From assembly GCA_021795795.1 (NCBI GenBank), contig JAJYPA010000107.1, forward strand, positions 1 to 18,910: DNA of 18,910 nucleotides. The letters run 5' to 3'. The translations under genes were made by a program, and so were the position numbers. Under the pieces are notes generated by a model that saw nothing but the letters and a program-made list of their open reading frames with translations, was not told the origin of the DNA and made no database searches. Below, in pieces: positions 1 to 8,712 of this stretch (position 1 is the first letter of the stretch; every line of letters starts with the position of its first letter). The DNA is from Pseudomonadota bacterium (lineage in GTDB: Bacteria > Pseudomonadota > Gammaproteobacteria > Halothiobacillales > Halothiobacillaceae).

Positions 1-2658
1 CTGACCGCGCTGGCCGCATTGGGCCGGCAGATGCAGGTGATCCTTGCGGTGCCCAACCCCTGCCGCTACCACTGGGCCGACATCGTCTCGGGACGCGAAT
101 TGCTCAGACGCGAACGCCGCCGCCAGTCCCCGCGCAACGGCTACGATCTCTCCGCCACCGCGACAGAAGACCTGCATCAGTTCGGCAACCCCCTGCTTGC
201 GGCCTGGGGACGTCAGGGCCGGGATTTTCTCAATCTGCTGGACCAGTTCGATGAAACGGCGGCATTGCAGCGGCAGATGGACATTCCGCGCATCGACCTC
301 TTCAGCGAAGATCAGGGCAGTACCCTCCTGCGCCAGTTGCAGGTGCAAATCCGTGATCTGGAAGGTATCAGGCCGGAAACCTGCACAGCCCTGGACGACA
401 ACGATCACTCCGTCGTCTTTCACATCGCCCACAGCGCCCTGCGCGAGGTGCAGATTCTCCACGATCAACTGCTGGACCGCTTTGCCACCGGTACGCTGCA
501 ACCCCGCGACGTGATCGTCATGGTACCGGAAATCGGCGGTTTTGCGCCCCTCATCCGCGCCACTTTCGATCAGTATGACCGGGAGGACAAACGTTACATC
601 CCCTACCACATCGTCGATCTGCAGGCTCGCGACGAACAGCCCCTGCTCCTGGCCTTGGACTGGCTGCTGCGGCTGCCCGAGCAGCGCTGCCGACAGAGCG
701 AGATCCGCGATCTCCTCAACTGCCCCGCTCTGCGCCAGCGCTTTGGTCTGGAACTGGAGGACCTGCCCATCGTACAGCACTGGCTGGCGGGCGCTGGCTG
801 GCGCTGGGGGCTCTCGGCAGAACACCGCACCGCACTGGGCATGCCCCACTGCGGTCCCCAGAACAGCGGCGACTTCGCCCTGCAACGCCTCTGCCTCGGC
901 TATGCCAACGGCGACGACAGCCATTTCGCGGGGATCGAGGCCTACGGCGAGGTGGGTGGGCTGGATGCGGCGCTCCTCGGCCCCCTCACTCAACTGATGG
1001 AGAAACTGGAGCACTGGCAGCACGTTCTGGATGAATCCCTGGTGCCGGAGCACTGGGGTGAAGCGGCTCGTAGCCTGCTCACAGACTTTTTCAGCGCCAG
1101 CGATAACGACGACGAAGCCCTCCTGCAAAATCTGGAAGAGGTTCTGCGCCAATGGCTAGCGGATTGCGCGGCGGCAGATTTTCACGAAGCACTCCCCCTC
1201 GCCGTGTTTCGCGGCTCCTGGCTGGAAATGCTGGATGCGCCAGATCTGGGGCGCAGCTTTCTCGGCGGCGGTGTCACCTTCTGTACCCTCCTGCCCATGC
1301 GCGCGGTGCCCTACCCGCTGGTCTGCCTGCTCGGCATGAATGAGGAGGACTATCCCCGCCGCAGCCCCCGTCCAGACTTCGACCTCATGGCGCTACCCGG
1401 CATGGCCCGCCCCGGCGACCGCTCCCGCCGCGATGACGACCGCTACCTGATGCTGGAGGCCCTCCTGGCCACCCGTCAGGAGCTCTACATCAGTTGGGCG
1501 GGAAGGGATCAACGCAATAACCATGAACGGGCACCCTCCCTACTGGTGGCGCAGTTGCGAGATGCCATTCGCGACGGCTGGCCGCTGTCCCTGGAAAAGC
1601 GCACTTTCGAGCACCCCTTACAACCCTTCAGCCCCGACTATCTGTCCGGCAAACCCGGACTGCGCACCTGGGCCCGCGAGTGGTATCCCTCTCCGCACAG
1701 TGCCACGGGAAACATCGCGCTACCCGACCCCGCCGAGGCCACCTCCCGCAGCATCCGTGAGCTGCTGGAGTTTTTCCGCCTACCCCCACGCGCCTTTTAC
1801 CGGCAACGCCTGCGCACGGACTTCAACGAGGAAGATCCGATGGAAGAGGACGACGAACCCTTCACCCTGGACAGTCTCGAGACCTATCACCTGCTCGAAG
1901 ACCTGCTCCGCGCGGCAGAAAAAAACGGCTTTGACCACGTTGCCGAAAGGGTGCGGGCACAACAGCGCAGTGGTCGGTATCCCCTCGCGGGCATGGCGGC
2001 GAGATCCGCGACCACGCTGCTCGACGACGTCTCTCCCATCCTTACCGTCTGGCAGGAGATCAGCACGGAATGGACCGCAGCACCGCAACGACGAGTCGTC
2101 AACCGCGCCCACGGCCGGATGTTGCTGGAGGACTGGTTGCCTGCTTTGCACCAAAACAAGGCAGGAGAGCTCGCCTTCGTCCAACTCCGCGCCAGTCGCC
2201 TGCTGAATAAAGACAGCAAAAAACCAGAAGGGGATAAACTCGCAGCCCTCTGGCTCCAGCAGTTACTCGCCAACGCTAGCGGCCTGCGCTGCGATGGCAT
2301 CGTTGTGGGGCGGGACGTGCTTGTTCGCGCCGCGCCGCTGCCACTGGACGCCACCGCCGCGCTGGACGATCTGCTGGATCTCTGGCAGGAAGGTCTCTGC
2401 CAACCCCTCCCGGTCACCCTCAAAACGGCCCTCGTCAGCCTGCAGGGTAAAAACCCGGCTCTGATTTACGACGGCAATGACCACCTGCCCGGAGAGGCCC
2501 GGAAAAATCTCAGCCTGTTCCGCGATTATCCCGACTTCGCCGCCCTCAGCAGCGCCCGAACCGGGCCACAACGACGCGGCTTTGCAGAATACGCCGCGGC
2601 TCTCTACCGTCCCTTCTCCGACTGGCTGGAAACCCTGAAATGGCAGGCGCATCCATGA
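1..2658 (+). CDS. recC: RecC, gamma subunit of exodeoxyribonuclease V (5' truncated by window edge)
   Basis: RecC is the subunit of the RecBCD helicase/nuclease that scans for Chi and splits the DNA strands during double-strand break repair in the cytoplasm. The frame is open from base 1, giving 885 visible residues. E. coli RecC has about 1122, so roughly 240 N-terminal residues lie outside the window; the TTG at 19 is not a real start. Recognisable RecC signatures are NPCRYHWADI near the visible start, LLGMNEEDYPRRSPRP and the following GDRSRRDDDRYLMLEALL (about 1310-1470), YISWAGRDQRNNHERAPSLL (about 1485-1545), and the C-terminal domain block EEDDEPFTLDSLETYHLL (about 1840-1890). The stop codon overlaps the recB start by ATGA, so translation is probably coupled. 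Family assignment is confident because long blocks match the known E. coli protein in order. Confidence 0.95.
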   Translation: MTALAALGRQMQVILAVPNPCRYHWADIVSGRELLRRERRRQSPRNGYDLSATATEDLHQFGNPLLAAWGRQGRDFLNLLDQFDETAALQRQMDIPRIDLFSEDQGSTLLRQLQVQIRDLEGIRPETCTALDDNDHSVVFHIAHSALREVQILHDQLLDRFATGTLQPRDVIVMVPEIGGFAPLIRATFDQYDREDKRYIPYHIVDLQARDEQPLLLALDWLLRLPEQRCRQSEIRDLLNCPALRQRFGLELEDLPIVQHWLAGAGWRWGLSAEHRTALGMPHCGPQNSGDFALQRLCLGYANGDDSHFAGIEAYGEVGGLDAALLGPLTQLMEKLEHWQHVLDESLVPEHWGEAARSLLTDFFSASDNDDEALLQNLEEVLRQWLADCAAADFHEALPLAVFRGSWLEMLDAPDLGRSFLGGGVTFCTLLPMRAVPYPLVCLLGMNEEDYPRRSPRPDFDLMALPGMARPGDRSRRDDDRYLMLEALLATRQELYISWAGRDQRNNHERAPSLLVAQLRDAIRDGWPLSLEKRTFEHPLQPFSPDYLSGKPGLRTWAREWYPSPHSATGNIALPDPAEATSRSIRELLEFFRLPPRAFYRQRLRTDFNEEDPMEEDDEPFTLDSLETYHLLEDLLRAAEKNGFDHVAERVRAQQRSGRYPLAGMAARSATTLLDDVSPILTVWQEISTEWTAAPQRRVVNRAHGRMLLEDWLPALHQNKAGELAFVQLRASRLLNKDSKKPEGDKLAALWLQQLLANASGLRCDGIVVGRDVLVRAAPLPLDATAALDDLLDLWQEGLCQPLPVTLKTALVSLQGKNPALIYDGNDHLPGEARKNLSLFRDYPDFAALSSARTGPQRRGFAEYAAALYRPFSDWLETLKWQAHP

Positions 2659-5600
2659 CCGCGATCCTCGACCCCCTACATCTGCCCCTGCACGGCAGCC
2701 GTCTCATCGAAGCCAGCGCGGGCACCGGCAAAACCTGGACCATTGCCGCCCTCTACCTGCGCATGATCCTTGGGCACGGCAGCGAAGGTGAATGTTTTCC
2801 CCGCCCCCTCCTGCCCGAAGATATTCTGGTGATGACCTTCACTCGCGCCGCCACCCAGGAGCTCAAGGAGCGCATCCGCGATCGCCTGCAAACGGCCGCC
2901 CGATATTTTCGCAGTCCCGACCACGTGACACAGCCGGACCCTTTTCTGGAAACGCTGCTGGCCGACTACTCCAACCCCAAGGCCCGCGCCCGGGCCGCGC
3001 ACCAGCTTGCCCTTGCCGCCGACGCCATGGATGACAGCGCCATTTTCACCATCGACGCCTGGTGCCAGCGCACCCTACGCGAGCACACCTTTGCCACCGG
3101 CAGCGACTTCCGCGAGACGCTGCTCCTGGACGAGACCGATCTGCGCGACGACGCCGTACGCGACTTCTGGCGGCAGGAAATCTACCCGCTGGACGAACCC
3201 GCCCTCAGTGAGGTCCTCCAGATCTTTTCCAGCCCCGATAAAGTCCGGCAGGAAACGGAAGCCCTGTGCAAACTCGATCCGCCCCTGCCCGCCCCCGAAT
3301 CGACGCTCGCGGAATGGCTGCCCGCTGCCGTCGGTGCGCCCCGACGGCAGCTCGCCACCCTCAAGGCGCAATGGGCGGCGGAGCACGATGCTTTTGCGGA
3401 GTGGTTGTTAGGGTTCGTCAACGGGCCCAAAGCGAACAACCCGTTGAACGGTAATAGCCTAAGCGCGGCGATTGTCACGCGAACCCTCGCCGCATTGCGT
3501 GATTGGGTCGATCATTCCGACATGCTGATCCCCAACGAAGTGGATAAATGTCAGCGCCTTTCCGCCAGCAAACTGCCCGGCTTTTGCAAGAACAAGCCGC
3601 AGCTCGTCGTTCATCCCACTGCCGAGGTACTGGATACCCTGTTTGGTGAATTAGAGACCATCGTTCAACAATTCGCCCAACTGCACGGCGAAATTCGCAC
3701 CCACGCCGCCGCCTGGGTCAACGCCCGACTGAGCCAGCTCAAGGCCCACAACGGGCAGGTCAGCTTTACCGACTATCAGCAACGCCTCGCCAGGGTACTG
3801 CACGACAAAACCCAGGGACCTGCACTCGCCGCCCGCCTGCGACAGAAATATCCCGCTGCGCTCATCGACGAGTTTCAGGATACCTCCGCCCTGCAATACC
3901 GGATCTTCGACGACATCTACCACGCCGCCGACAACGACCCCGAGACCCTGCTTCTGCTCATCGGTGACCCCAAACAGTCCATCTATGCCTTTCGCGGCGC
4001 GGATATCGGCAGCTATCTGCAGGCACGTCGCCTGACCGAGGGCCGCCACTACGCGCTCGGTACCAATTATCGCTCCAGCCACGCGCTGGTCAGCGCCCTC
4101 AACGCCCTCTACACCTCCGCCGAACACGGCGACCCCCAAGGCGCATTTGCCTATGCAGCCCCCGGTGCCGACAACCCGCTCCCCTATCAGCCGGTGCAGG
4201 CCCATGGCCACCAAAAAGTCTGGCAGATCAACGGCAAATCCGCCCCTGCCCTAACGTTCTGGGATGCCGGCGAGAAGCTGAACAAAGGCGACTATCTGGA
4301 TCGCTGCGCGGCACAGACCGCAGAATGTATCGCCGGACTGCTCGACAACCCCAAAGCAGGGTTTGCGCAGGAAGGAGAAACCACCCGGCGGCTGGAGGCC
4401 AAGGACATCGCCATCCTCGTCCGCAACCGTCAGGAAGCCGCCAGCATCCGCCAGGCCCTCCACCACCGCCGATTACGCAGCGTCTTTCTCTCGGAGCGGG
4501 ATTCCGTCTATGCCAGTGAGGAAGCCCGCGAACTGCTCCTCTGGCTGGAGGCGGTGGCCGAACCCGAAGATGCCCGCCGCCTGCGCGTCGCGCTCGCCCT
4601 ACCGCTACTGGGACAGTCCCTCAGCGTCCTGGACGCCTTCCATCAGGACGAAGCGGCTTGGGAGGCGCAATTGGAGCAATTCCAGGAACTGTCCCGGCAA
4701 TGGCGGCGGCAGGGCGTCCTGGCCATGCTCCACCACAGCATCCATCAGTTCGGCATCGCCGCCCGCTTGCTGACGCAGCCCGAGGGCGAACGGCGCCTCA
4801 CCAACCTGCTCCACCTCGGCGAACTATTGCAACAGGCGAGCGCCACCCTTGACGGCCCCGGAGCCCTCGTTCGCCACCTGCGCGAGGCCATCGCCGCCGG
4901 GAGTGACCAGAGCGACACCCACATCCTGCGTCTGGAGAGCGATGCCGGATTGCTGCGCGTAGTCACCATCCACGCTGCCAAAGGTCTACAATATCCCCTG
5001 GTTTTTTTGCCCTTCGTCGCTACCTGCAGGCCCGCCAGGGCCAACCCCTTTACGGTCATCCACAGCGCGGAAGGACAGTCGACCATCCACTGGGAAAGCG
5101 GCGACACGGCGGCGGCAGAAAAGGCGCGGTTGCAGGAAGATCTCCGCCTCCTCTACGTCGCCCTCACCCGTGCCGAGCACGCCCTCTGGCTGGGCCTCGC
5201 TGGACGCCAGGACGGGAAGTCTCCCATCTTCACCGGCAGCGCCATCGCCCATCTGCTGGGTAGTGAACGCCCTGCCCGCAATCTCGCCACCTTGCTGGAA
5301 GACTGCGCCCGTCTCTCCCCGGAGATCGTCGTCGAGACACTAATGGACAACATCCCCACGACGCTCGCCGTGCAGCACCACAACAACGCCCATAACCCGC
5401 CCGCAGAGTACACCACCAGCTTCGAGAAGCACTGGGGCGTTGTCAGCTTCTCCCATCTGGTGCGCGAACTCCCTGCCGACCCAGCGGCGCCACCGACGCC
5501 CCGGCGCGCCCAGAGCGGCGCCCCCTGGCATCGCTACCCGCAAGGTATGAACGCTGGCACCTTTCTCCACGACCTACTGCAACGCCTCGCCCAGAATGGT

Positions 5601-6251
5601 TTTACCCAAACCGGGCAGGAACGGTTTGCCGAACTACTGCACAAGACCTGTACCCAGGCCGGCCTGGGCGACTGGGCCGAGGAGACCGCCGAATGGCTGC
5701 AAGCCATCGTCCATAGCCCCCTCCCCCCCCTCGCGGTGACGCTCGGCGATCTCAGCGACCCCCGGAGCGAAATGGCTTTCTGGTTTCCCAGCGACGCCTT
5801 GCGCAGCGACAACCTGGACAGGCTCTGTCAGCAGTATGTTTTCCCCGGCGCCGAACGCCCCAGGCTCCCCCAACGCATCATTCACGGCATGATGCGCGGC
5901 TTCATGGACCTCGTCTTTGAGCAGGGCGGACGTTATTACGTCCTCGATTACAAATCCAACGTCCTCGGCAGCGAGGATGCCGATTACCACGCCGAAGCCC
6001 TGCGCAACGCCACCCTCGGTCATCGCTACGAACTGCAATCCAGCCTCTACCAACTGGCCCTGCACCGCCTGCTGCGCCAGCGCATGGGGAGCCGCTACCG
6101 GCCCGAGACCCATCTCGGCGGTACGCTCTTCTTCTTCCTGCGCGGGCTGCGAGGACCAGAGCGAGGCATACTCCATCTTCCCGCCGAACTCGCCCTGCTC
6201 GACGCCCTCGACGGCCTCTTCGGCCTGCCGCAGCGCGCAACCCAGCCATGA
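2655..6251 (+). CDS. recB: RecB, beta subunit of exodeoxyribonuclease V
   Basis: RecB is the 3'-5' helicase and the sole nuclease of RecBCD, and loads RecA after Chi. The protein is 1198 residues, close to the usual 1180. Superfamily I helicase motifs are visible: Walker A EASAGTGKT (residues 19-27), motif II IDEFQDT (404-410), motif III IGDPKQSIYAFRG (436-448), and the late motifs VVTIHAAKGLQYPLVFLP and LLYVALTRAEHALW. The C-terminal nuclease is intact: His972 in GTFLHDLL, Asp1085 in GFMDLVF, and Asp1098 and Lys1100 in LDYKSN, with the same 13-residue Asp-Asp spacing as the E. coli catalytic residues. I chose ATG 2655 because it makes an ATGA overlap with recC and matches the family N-terminus; ATG 2640 would add five residues. 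An eight-C run at 5723-5730 does not disturb the frame. The recB stop overlaps the recD start. Confidence 0.96.
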   Translation: MTAILDPLHLPLHGSRLIEASAGTGKTWTIAALYLRMILGHGSEGECFPRPLLPEDILVMTFTRAATQELKERIRDRLQTAARYFRSPDHVTQPDPFLETLLADYSNPKARARAAHQLALAADAMDDSAIFTIDAWCQRTLREHTFATGSDFRETLLLDETDLRDDAVRDFWRQEIYPLDEPALSEVLQIFSSPDKVRQETEALCKLDPPLPAPESTLAEWLPAAVGAPRRQLATLKAQWAAEHDAFAEWLLGFVNGPKANNPLNGNSLSAAIVTRTLAALRDWVDHSDMLIPNEVDKCQRLSASKLPGFCKNKPQLVVHPTAEVLDTLFGELETIVQQFAQLHGEIRTHAAAWVNARLSQLKAHNGQVSFTDYQQRLARVLHDKTQGPALAARLRQKYPAALIDEFQDTSALQYRIFDDIYHAADNDPETLLLLIGDPKQSIYAFRGADIGSYLQARRLTEGRHYALGTNYRSSHALVSALNALYTSAEHGDPQGAFAYAAPGADNPLPYQPVQAHGHQKVWQINGKSAPALTFWDAGEKLNKGDYLDRCAAQTAECIAGLLDNPKAGFAQEGETTRRLEAKDIAILVRNRQEAASIRQALHHRRLRSVFLSERDSVYASEEARELLLWLEAVAEPEDARRLRVALALPLLGQSLSVLDAFHQDEAAWEAQLEQFQELSRQWRRQGVLAMLHHSIHQFGIAARLLTQPEGERRLTNLLHLGELLQQASATLDGPGALVRHLREAIAAGSDQSDTHILRLESDAGLLRVVTIHAAKGLQYPLVFLPFVATCRPARANPFTVIHSAEGQSTIHWESGDTAAAEKARLQEDLRLLYVALTRAEHALWLGLAGRQDGKSPIFTGSAIAHLLGSERPARNLATLLEDCARLSPEIVVETLMDNIPTTLAVQHHNNAHNPPAEYTTSFEKHWGVVSFSHLVRELPADPAAPPTPRRAQSGAPWHRYPQGMNAGTFLHDLLQRLAQNGFTQTGQERFAELLHKTCTQAGLGDWAEETAEWLQAIVHSPLPPLAVTLGDLSDPRSEMAFWFPSDALRSDNLDRLCQQYVFPGAERPRLPQRIIHGMMRGFMDLVFEQGGRYYVLDYKSNVLGSEDADYHAEALRNATLGHRYELQSSLYQLALHRLLRQRMGSRYRPETHLGGTLFFFLRGLRGPERGILHLPAELALLDALDGLFGLPQRATQP

Positions 6252-8200
6252 GTAAGCCCATGACCAGTCCCATGATTGACCAGCTCCGCGCCTGGACCAG
6301 CGCCGGCTGGCTACGACCCCTCGACCTTGCCTTCGCGCAGTTCCTCATCCGCCTGGACCCGCAGGCCCCGGCCCTCCTGCCCCTGGCAGGCGCTCTCCTG
6401 GCCCGGCTGGAGGGAGAGGGCCACACCTGCATCGCGCTGGAAGACCTCCTCGACGCGCCCGAACGCTTCCTGGACTGGCCCGCGCCGGGGAACGCCATGC
6501 TGGCAACCGCACTCGGTCATTGGCCGCATACCACCCAATGGGCAGAAACCCTCGCCCGGAGCCTCTGCGTTCAGGTCACCGGGCACAACGCCGCCGACCC
6601 GGAAAACGGCGCAGAAACGCCCCTGGTCCTCAGTGCCACCCGCCTCTATTTGCGCCGCTACTGGCGCGACCAGCAATTCATCGCCGAGACCCTGCGCCAG
6701 CGAGCCCGGCAGCGCGTCGCCGATGCCGCAAATCCCGAGGCATTGAGACCTTGGCTGGAGCAGCTTTTTCCGGCATCTGAAGAACCCGGCGACGGACTCC
6801 CCTGGCAAAAAATCGCCTGCGCCCTCGCCCTGCGCAGCCACTTCAGCATCATCACCGGCGGCCCCGGTACCGGCAAAACCTACACCGCAGCCCGCATTAT
6901 GGCCTTGCTCATGGCGACCAGCAGCACACCTCTGCGCATCGTCCTCGCCGCCCCCACTGGCAAGGCCGCCGTGCGCATCGACGAATCCCTGCAGAGCGCC
7001 GTCGGCACCCTTCCGCAACTCGGCGGGATAGCCGACATGGCTGCCGCCTTCGCCCGCCTGCGTCCGGCGCGCACCCTGCACAGCCTGCTTGGCGCCCGCC
7101 CCGACAGTCGCCGCTTTCGCCACGACGCTGCCAACCCCCTCGAACTAGACGTACTCGTGGTGGATGAAGCCTCCATGATTCATCAGGAGATGATGGCCGC
7201 CCTGCTCCGCGCCCTGCCGCCCGCGGCCCGCCTCATCCTCCTCGGCGATCAGGACCAGCTTGCCTCCGTCGAAGCAGGCGCGGTGCTGGCCGAACTCGGT
7301 CTCGGCAGCGGTCCATACGACGCCGATACCTGCCACTATATACAGGCCAGTTGCGGCGCCGCGCCGCAGCCCAGCGATAACGGCCCCAGCCCCCTTGCCG
7401 CAAACATCATCCGCCTGCAACGCAGCCATCGCTTCAACGCAGAAATCGGCGCGCTGGCGGATGCCGTGCATGGCGGCCACCCCGAATCCGCCGTCCGCAT
7501 CCTGCAAACGGCGCACGCTGGCACTCTCGCCTGGCAACCCGTCCCTGCCATCCACCAGATACTGGAACTCGCCCGCACGGCAAACGCCTATGGTCGCGTC
7601 TGGCAAGCTGCGGGCCAGCCGCCACCTCAAGACCAGCGGCAACATAGCGCATGGGTTAAAGCCATCCTCCACGACTACGCTGGCTTCCGCATCCTCTGTG
7701 CCCTGCGCCAAGGCCCCTGGGGCGTTGCCGGCATCAACCGCGCCATCGAAGACTACTTGCAGCGCCAGGGCATCCTGCAGAGCCGCGGTCTTTGGTATGC
7801 CGGCCGCCCCACCCTCGTCACCCGCAATGATCCCAACCTCGGCCTCAGCAATGGCGACATCGGCATCGCCCTGCCCGACCCGGACAAACGCCTGCGCGTC
7901 TACTTCCCCAATAGCGAAGACGCCCCCCGTGCCATTCTCCCCAGCCGCCTCAACCACGCCGAAAGCGCCTGGGCCATGACCGTCCACAAGGCGCAGGGCT
8001 CTGAGTTTGCCCACACCGTCCTCATCCTTCCCCAGGAAGACAGCCCCGTCCTCAGCCGCGAACTGCTCTACACGGCCATCACCCGAGCCCGAAAATGCTT
8101 CACCCTCATCGCCCCCCGCGAGCGGCTGGAAAACGCTATTCAGCGCCAGACGCGGCGGATGAGCGGGTTACATGCGGCTTTGTACGATCCCAGGCGCTGA
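6248..8200 (+). CDS. recD: RecD, alpha subunit of exodeoxyribonuclease V
   Basis: RecD is the fast 5'-3' superfamily 1B helicase of RecBCD and regulates the RecB nuclease. The protein is 650 residues (E. coli 608). Domains in order: an N-terminal RecB-interacting domain (about 1-180), Walker A GGPGTGKT (204-211), the motif around PTGKAAVRI, Walker B VVDEAS with Asp306-Glu307, motif III LILLGDQDQLASVEAG, and the C-terminal motifs AMTVHKAQGSEF (around His580) and LLYTAITRARK. ATG 6248 overlaps the recB stop (ATGA). ATGs in the same frame follow 12 and 24 bases downstream, but the overlap favours the first. The order recC-recB-recD lacks the ptrA gene that sits between recC and recB in E. coli. 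I see no clear terminator after the stop. Confidence 0.95.
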   Translation: MSKPMTSPMIDQLRAWTSAGWLRPLDLAFAQFLIRLDPQAPALLPLAGALLARLEGEGHTCIALEDLLDAPERFLDWPAPGNAMLATALGHWPHTTQWAETLARSLCVQVTGHNAADPENGAETPLVLSATRLYLRRYWRDQQFIAETLRQRARQRVADAANPEALRPWLEQLFPASEEPGDGLPWQKIACALALRSHFSIITGGPGTGKTYTAARIMALLMATSSTPLRIVLAAPTGKAAVRIDESLQSAVGTLPQLGGIADMAAAFARLRPARTLHSLLGARPDSRRFRHDAANPLELDVLVVDEASMIHQEMMAALLRALPPAARLILLGDQDQLASVEAGAVLAELGLGSGPYDADTCHYIQASCGAAPQPSDNGPSPLAANIIRLQRSHRFNAEIGALADAVHGGHPESAVRILQTAHAGTLAWQPVPAIHQILELARTANAYGRVWQAAGQPPPQDQRQHSAWVKAILHDYAGFRILCALRQGPWGVAGINRAIEDYLQRQGILQSRGLWYAGRPTLVTRNDPNLGLSNGDIGIALPDPDKRLRVYFPNSEDAPRAILPSRLNHAESAWAMTVHKAQGSEFAHTVLILPQEDSPVLSRELLYTAITRARKCFTLIAPRERLENAIQRQTRRMSGLHAALYDPRR

Positions 8201-8207
8201 GGCCCCG

Positions 8208-8459
8208 ATGGTGGCCGTCCATCTCCATTTCCATCGTGGACTCCAGCATTGCGACACTGGAAAGATCGGCGGTAGCCTCGAAGCGGCTTTTGCATTTTCG
8301 GTACGCAGCACATCCGCGCGCGGCAAAAGGATTGCCAGGGCTGCGGCGGTATGGAGCATTATCCTGATGGGCGGCTTGGTTGCCCCAGCATTTGCACATG
8401 CTCACGAAGATCATTTCCAGCGTAAGCCCGGACATGAAACGCAGCGGTTCGAGGACTGA
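8208..8459 (+). CDS. Possible small exported protein or gene remnant (uncertain)
   Basis: This reading frame lies in the 290-bp gap between recD and the first repeat array. From ATG 8208 it would encode 83 residues; an in-frame ATG at 8172 lies inside recD. The only protein-like sign is in its second half: a basic stretch (RGKRIAR), a hydrophobic core (AAVWSIILMGGLV) and an Ala-x-Ala site (PAFA) followed by HAHEDH, which together look like a signal peptide ahead of a short charged tail. The putative signal is about 45 residues from the start, no good ribosome binding site is seen, and I recognise no family. It could be the 5' remnant of a lost exported protein or a chance frame. There is nothing else convincing in this gap. 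Confidence 0.2.
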   Translation: MVAVHLHFHRGLQHCDTGKIGGSLEAAFAFSVRSTSARGKRIARAAAVWSIILMGGLVAPAFAHAHEDHFQRKPGHETQRFED

Positions 8460-8490
8460 ATCCATAAAATCCGGCATGGTTATCGTTATT

Positions 8491-8544
8491 GTCATAACAA
8501 AGTCATGCAATCTTCATATTAGTGTCACACAAGCCAGGTACCCT
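8491..8544 (+). promoter_or_regulatory. Array 1: four 11-bp-spaced GTCAT/GTCAC repeats plus -10, upstream of the regulator
   Basis: Cores start exactly 11 bp apart: GTCAT at 8491, GTCAT at 8502, TTCAT at 8513 and GTCAC at 8524, each followed by an A/T-rich spacer such as AACAA. A possible -10 (TACCCT, 8539-8544) starts 15 bp after the last core. No separate -35 is evident, as expected for an activator-dependent promoter. The pattern (about 7 bp plus 4 bp A/T, 11-bp period, TGTCAT-like core) is what is known for PhoB Pho boxes. Which regulator binds is inference; the adjacent OmpR/PhoB-type protein or a distant PhoB are candidates. Confidence 0.7.
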
Positions 8545-8583
8545 ATAGGAAGCCGCAATATTAGCCCCCATAAGGATATCTGC

Positions 8584-8712
8584 ATGAGTCAGCCAACGGG
8601 CACACACGTGCCTCAACGTCGTGTCACCGAATCCCTCAACACTGCTTCCGTGAATTTCTTCCATTTGCCCGTCGCGTTCACAGCAAGTATGGGATTTTTA
8701 CTATGTTCTTGA
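8584..8712 (+). CDS. Possible 42-residue leader ORF overlapping the regulator start
   Basis: ATG 8584 follows an AAGGA-like ribosome binding site at 8572-8576 and lies about 35 bases after the transcription start predicted from the -10 of array 1. It encodes 42 residues beginning MSQPTGTHVPQRR and ending FLLCS. Its stop (8710-8712) lies ten bases inside the regulator gene, whose own ATG (8703) has no visible Shine-Dalgarno sequence. This arrangement suggests that translation of the short frame could couple to, or control, the regulator. The peptide matches no family I know and its codon pattern is not decisive, so it may be untranslated leader. Confidence 0.35.
   Translation: MSQPTGTHVPQRRVTESLNTASVNFFHLPVAFTASMGFLLCS

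Noticed and set aside
2640..2655. ATG 2640 as the recB start
   Set aside because: It would overlap recC by 19 bases. ATG 2655 gives the ATGA junction and the usual RecB N-terminus, although five extra residues cannot be excluded.
5723..5730. Run of eight C in recB as a phase-variation site
   Set aside because: The frame is intact, the gene is housekeeping, and short C-runs are common in GC-rich DNA.
7145..8014. 289-residue frame on the - strand inside recD, with similar long antisense frames in recB and recC
   Set aside because: Shadow frames of GC-rich genes; Ala/Gly/Val-rich composition without any known motif.
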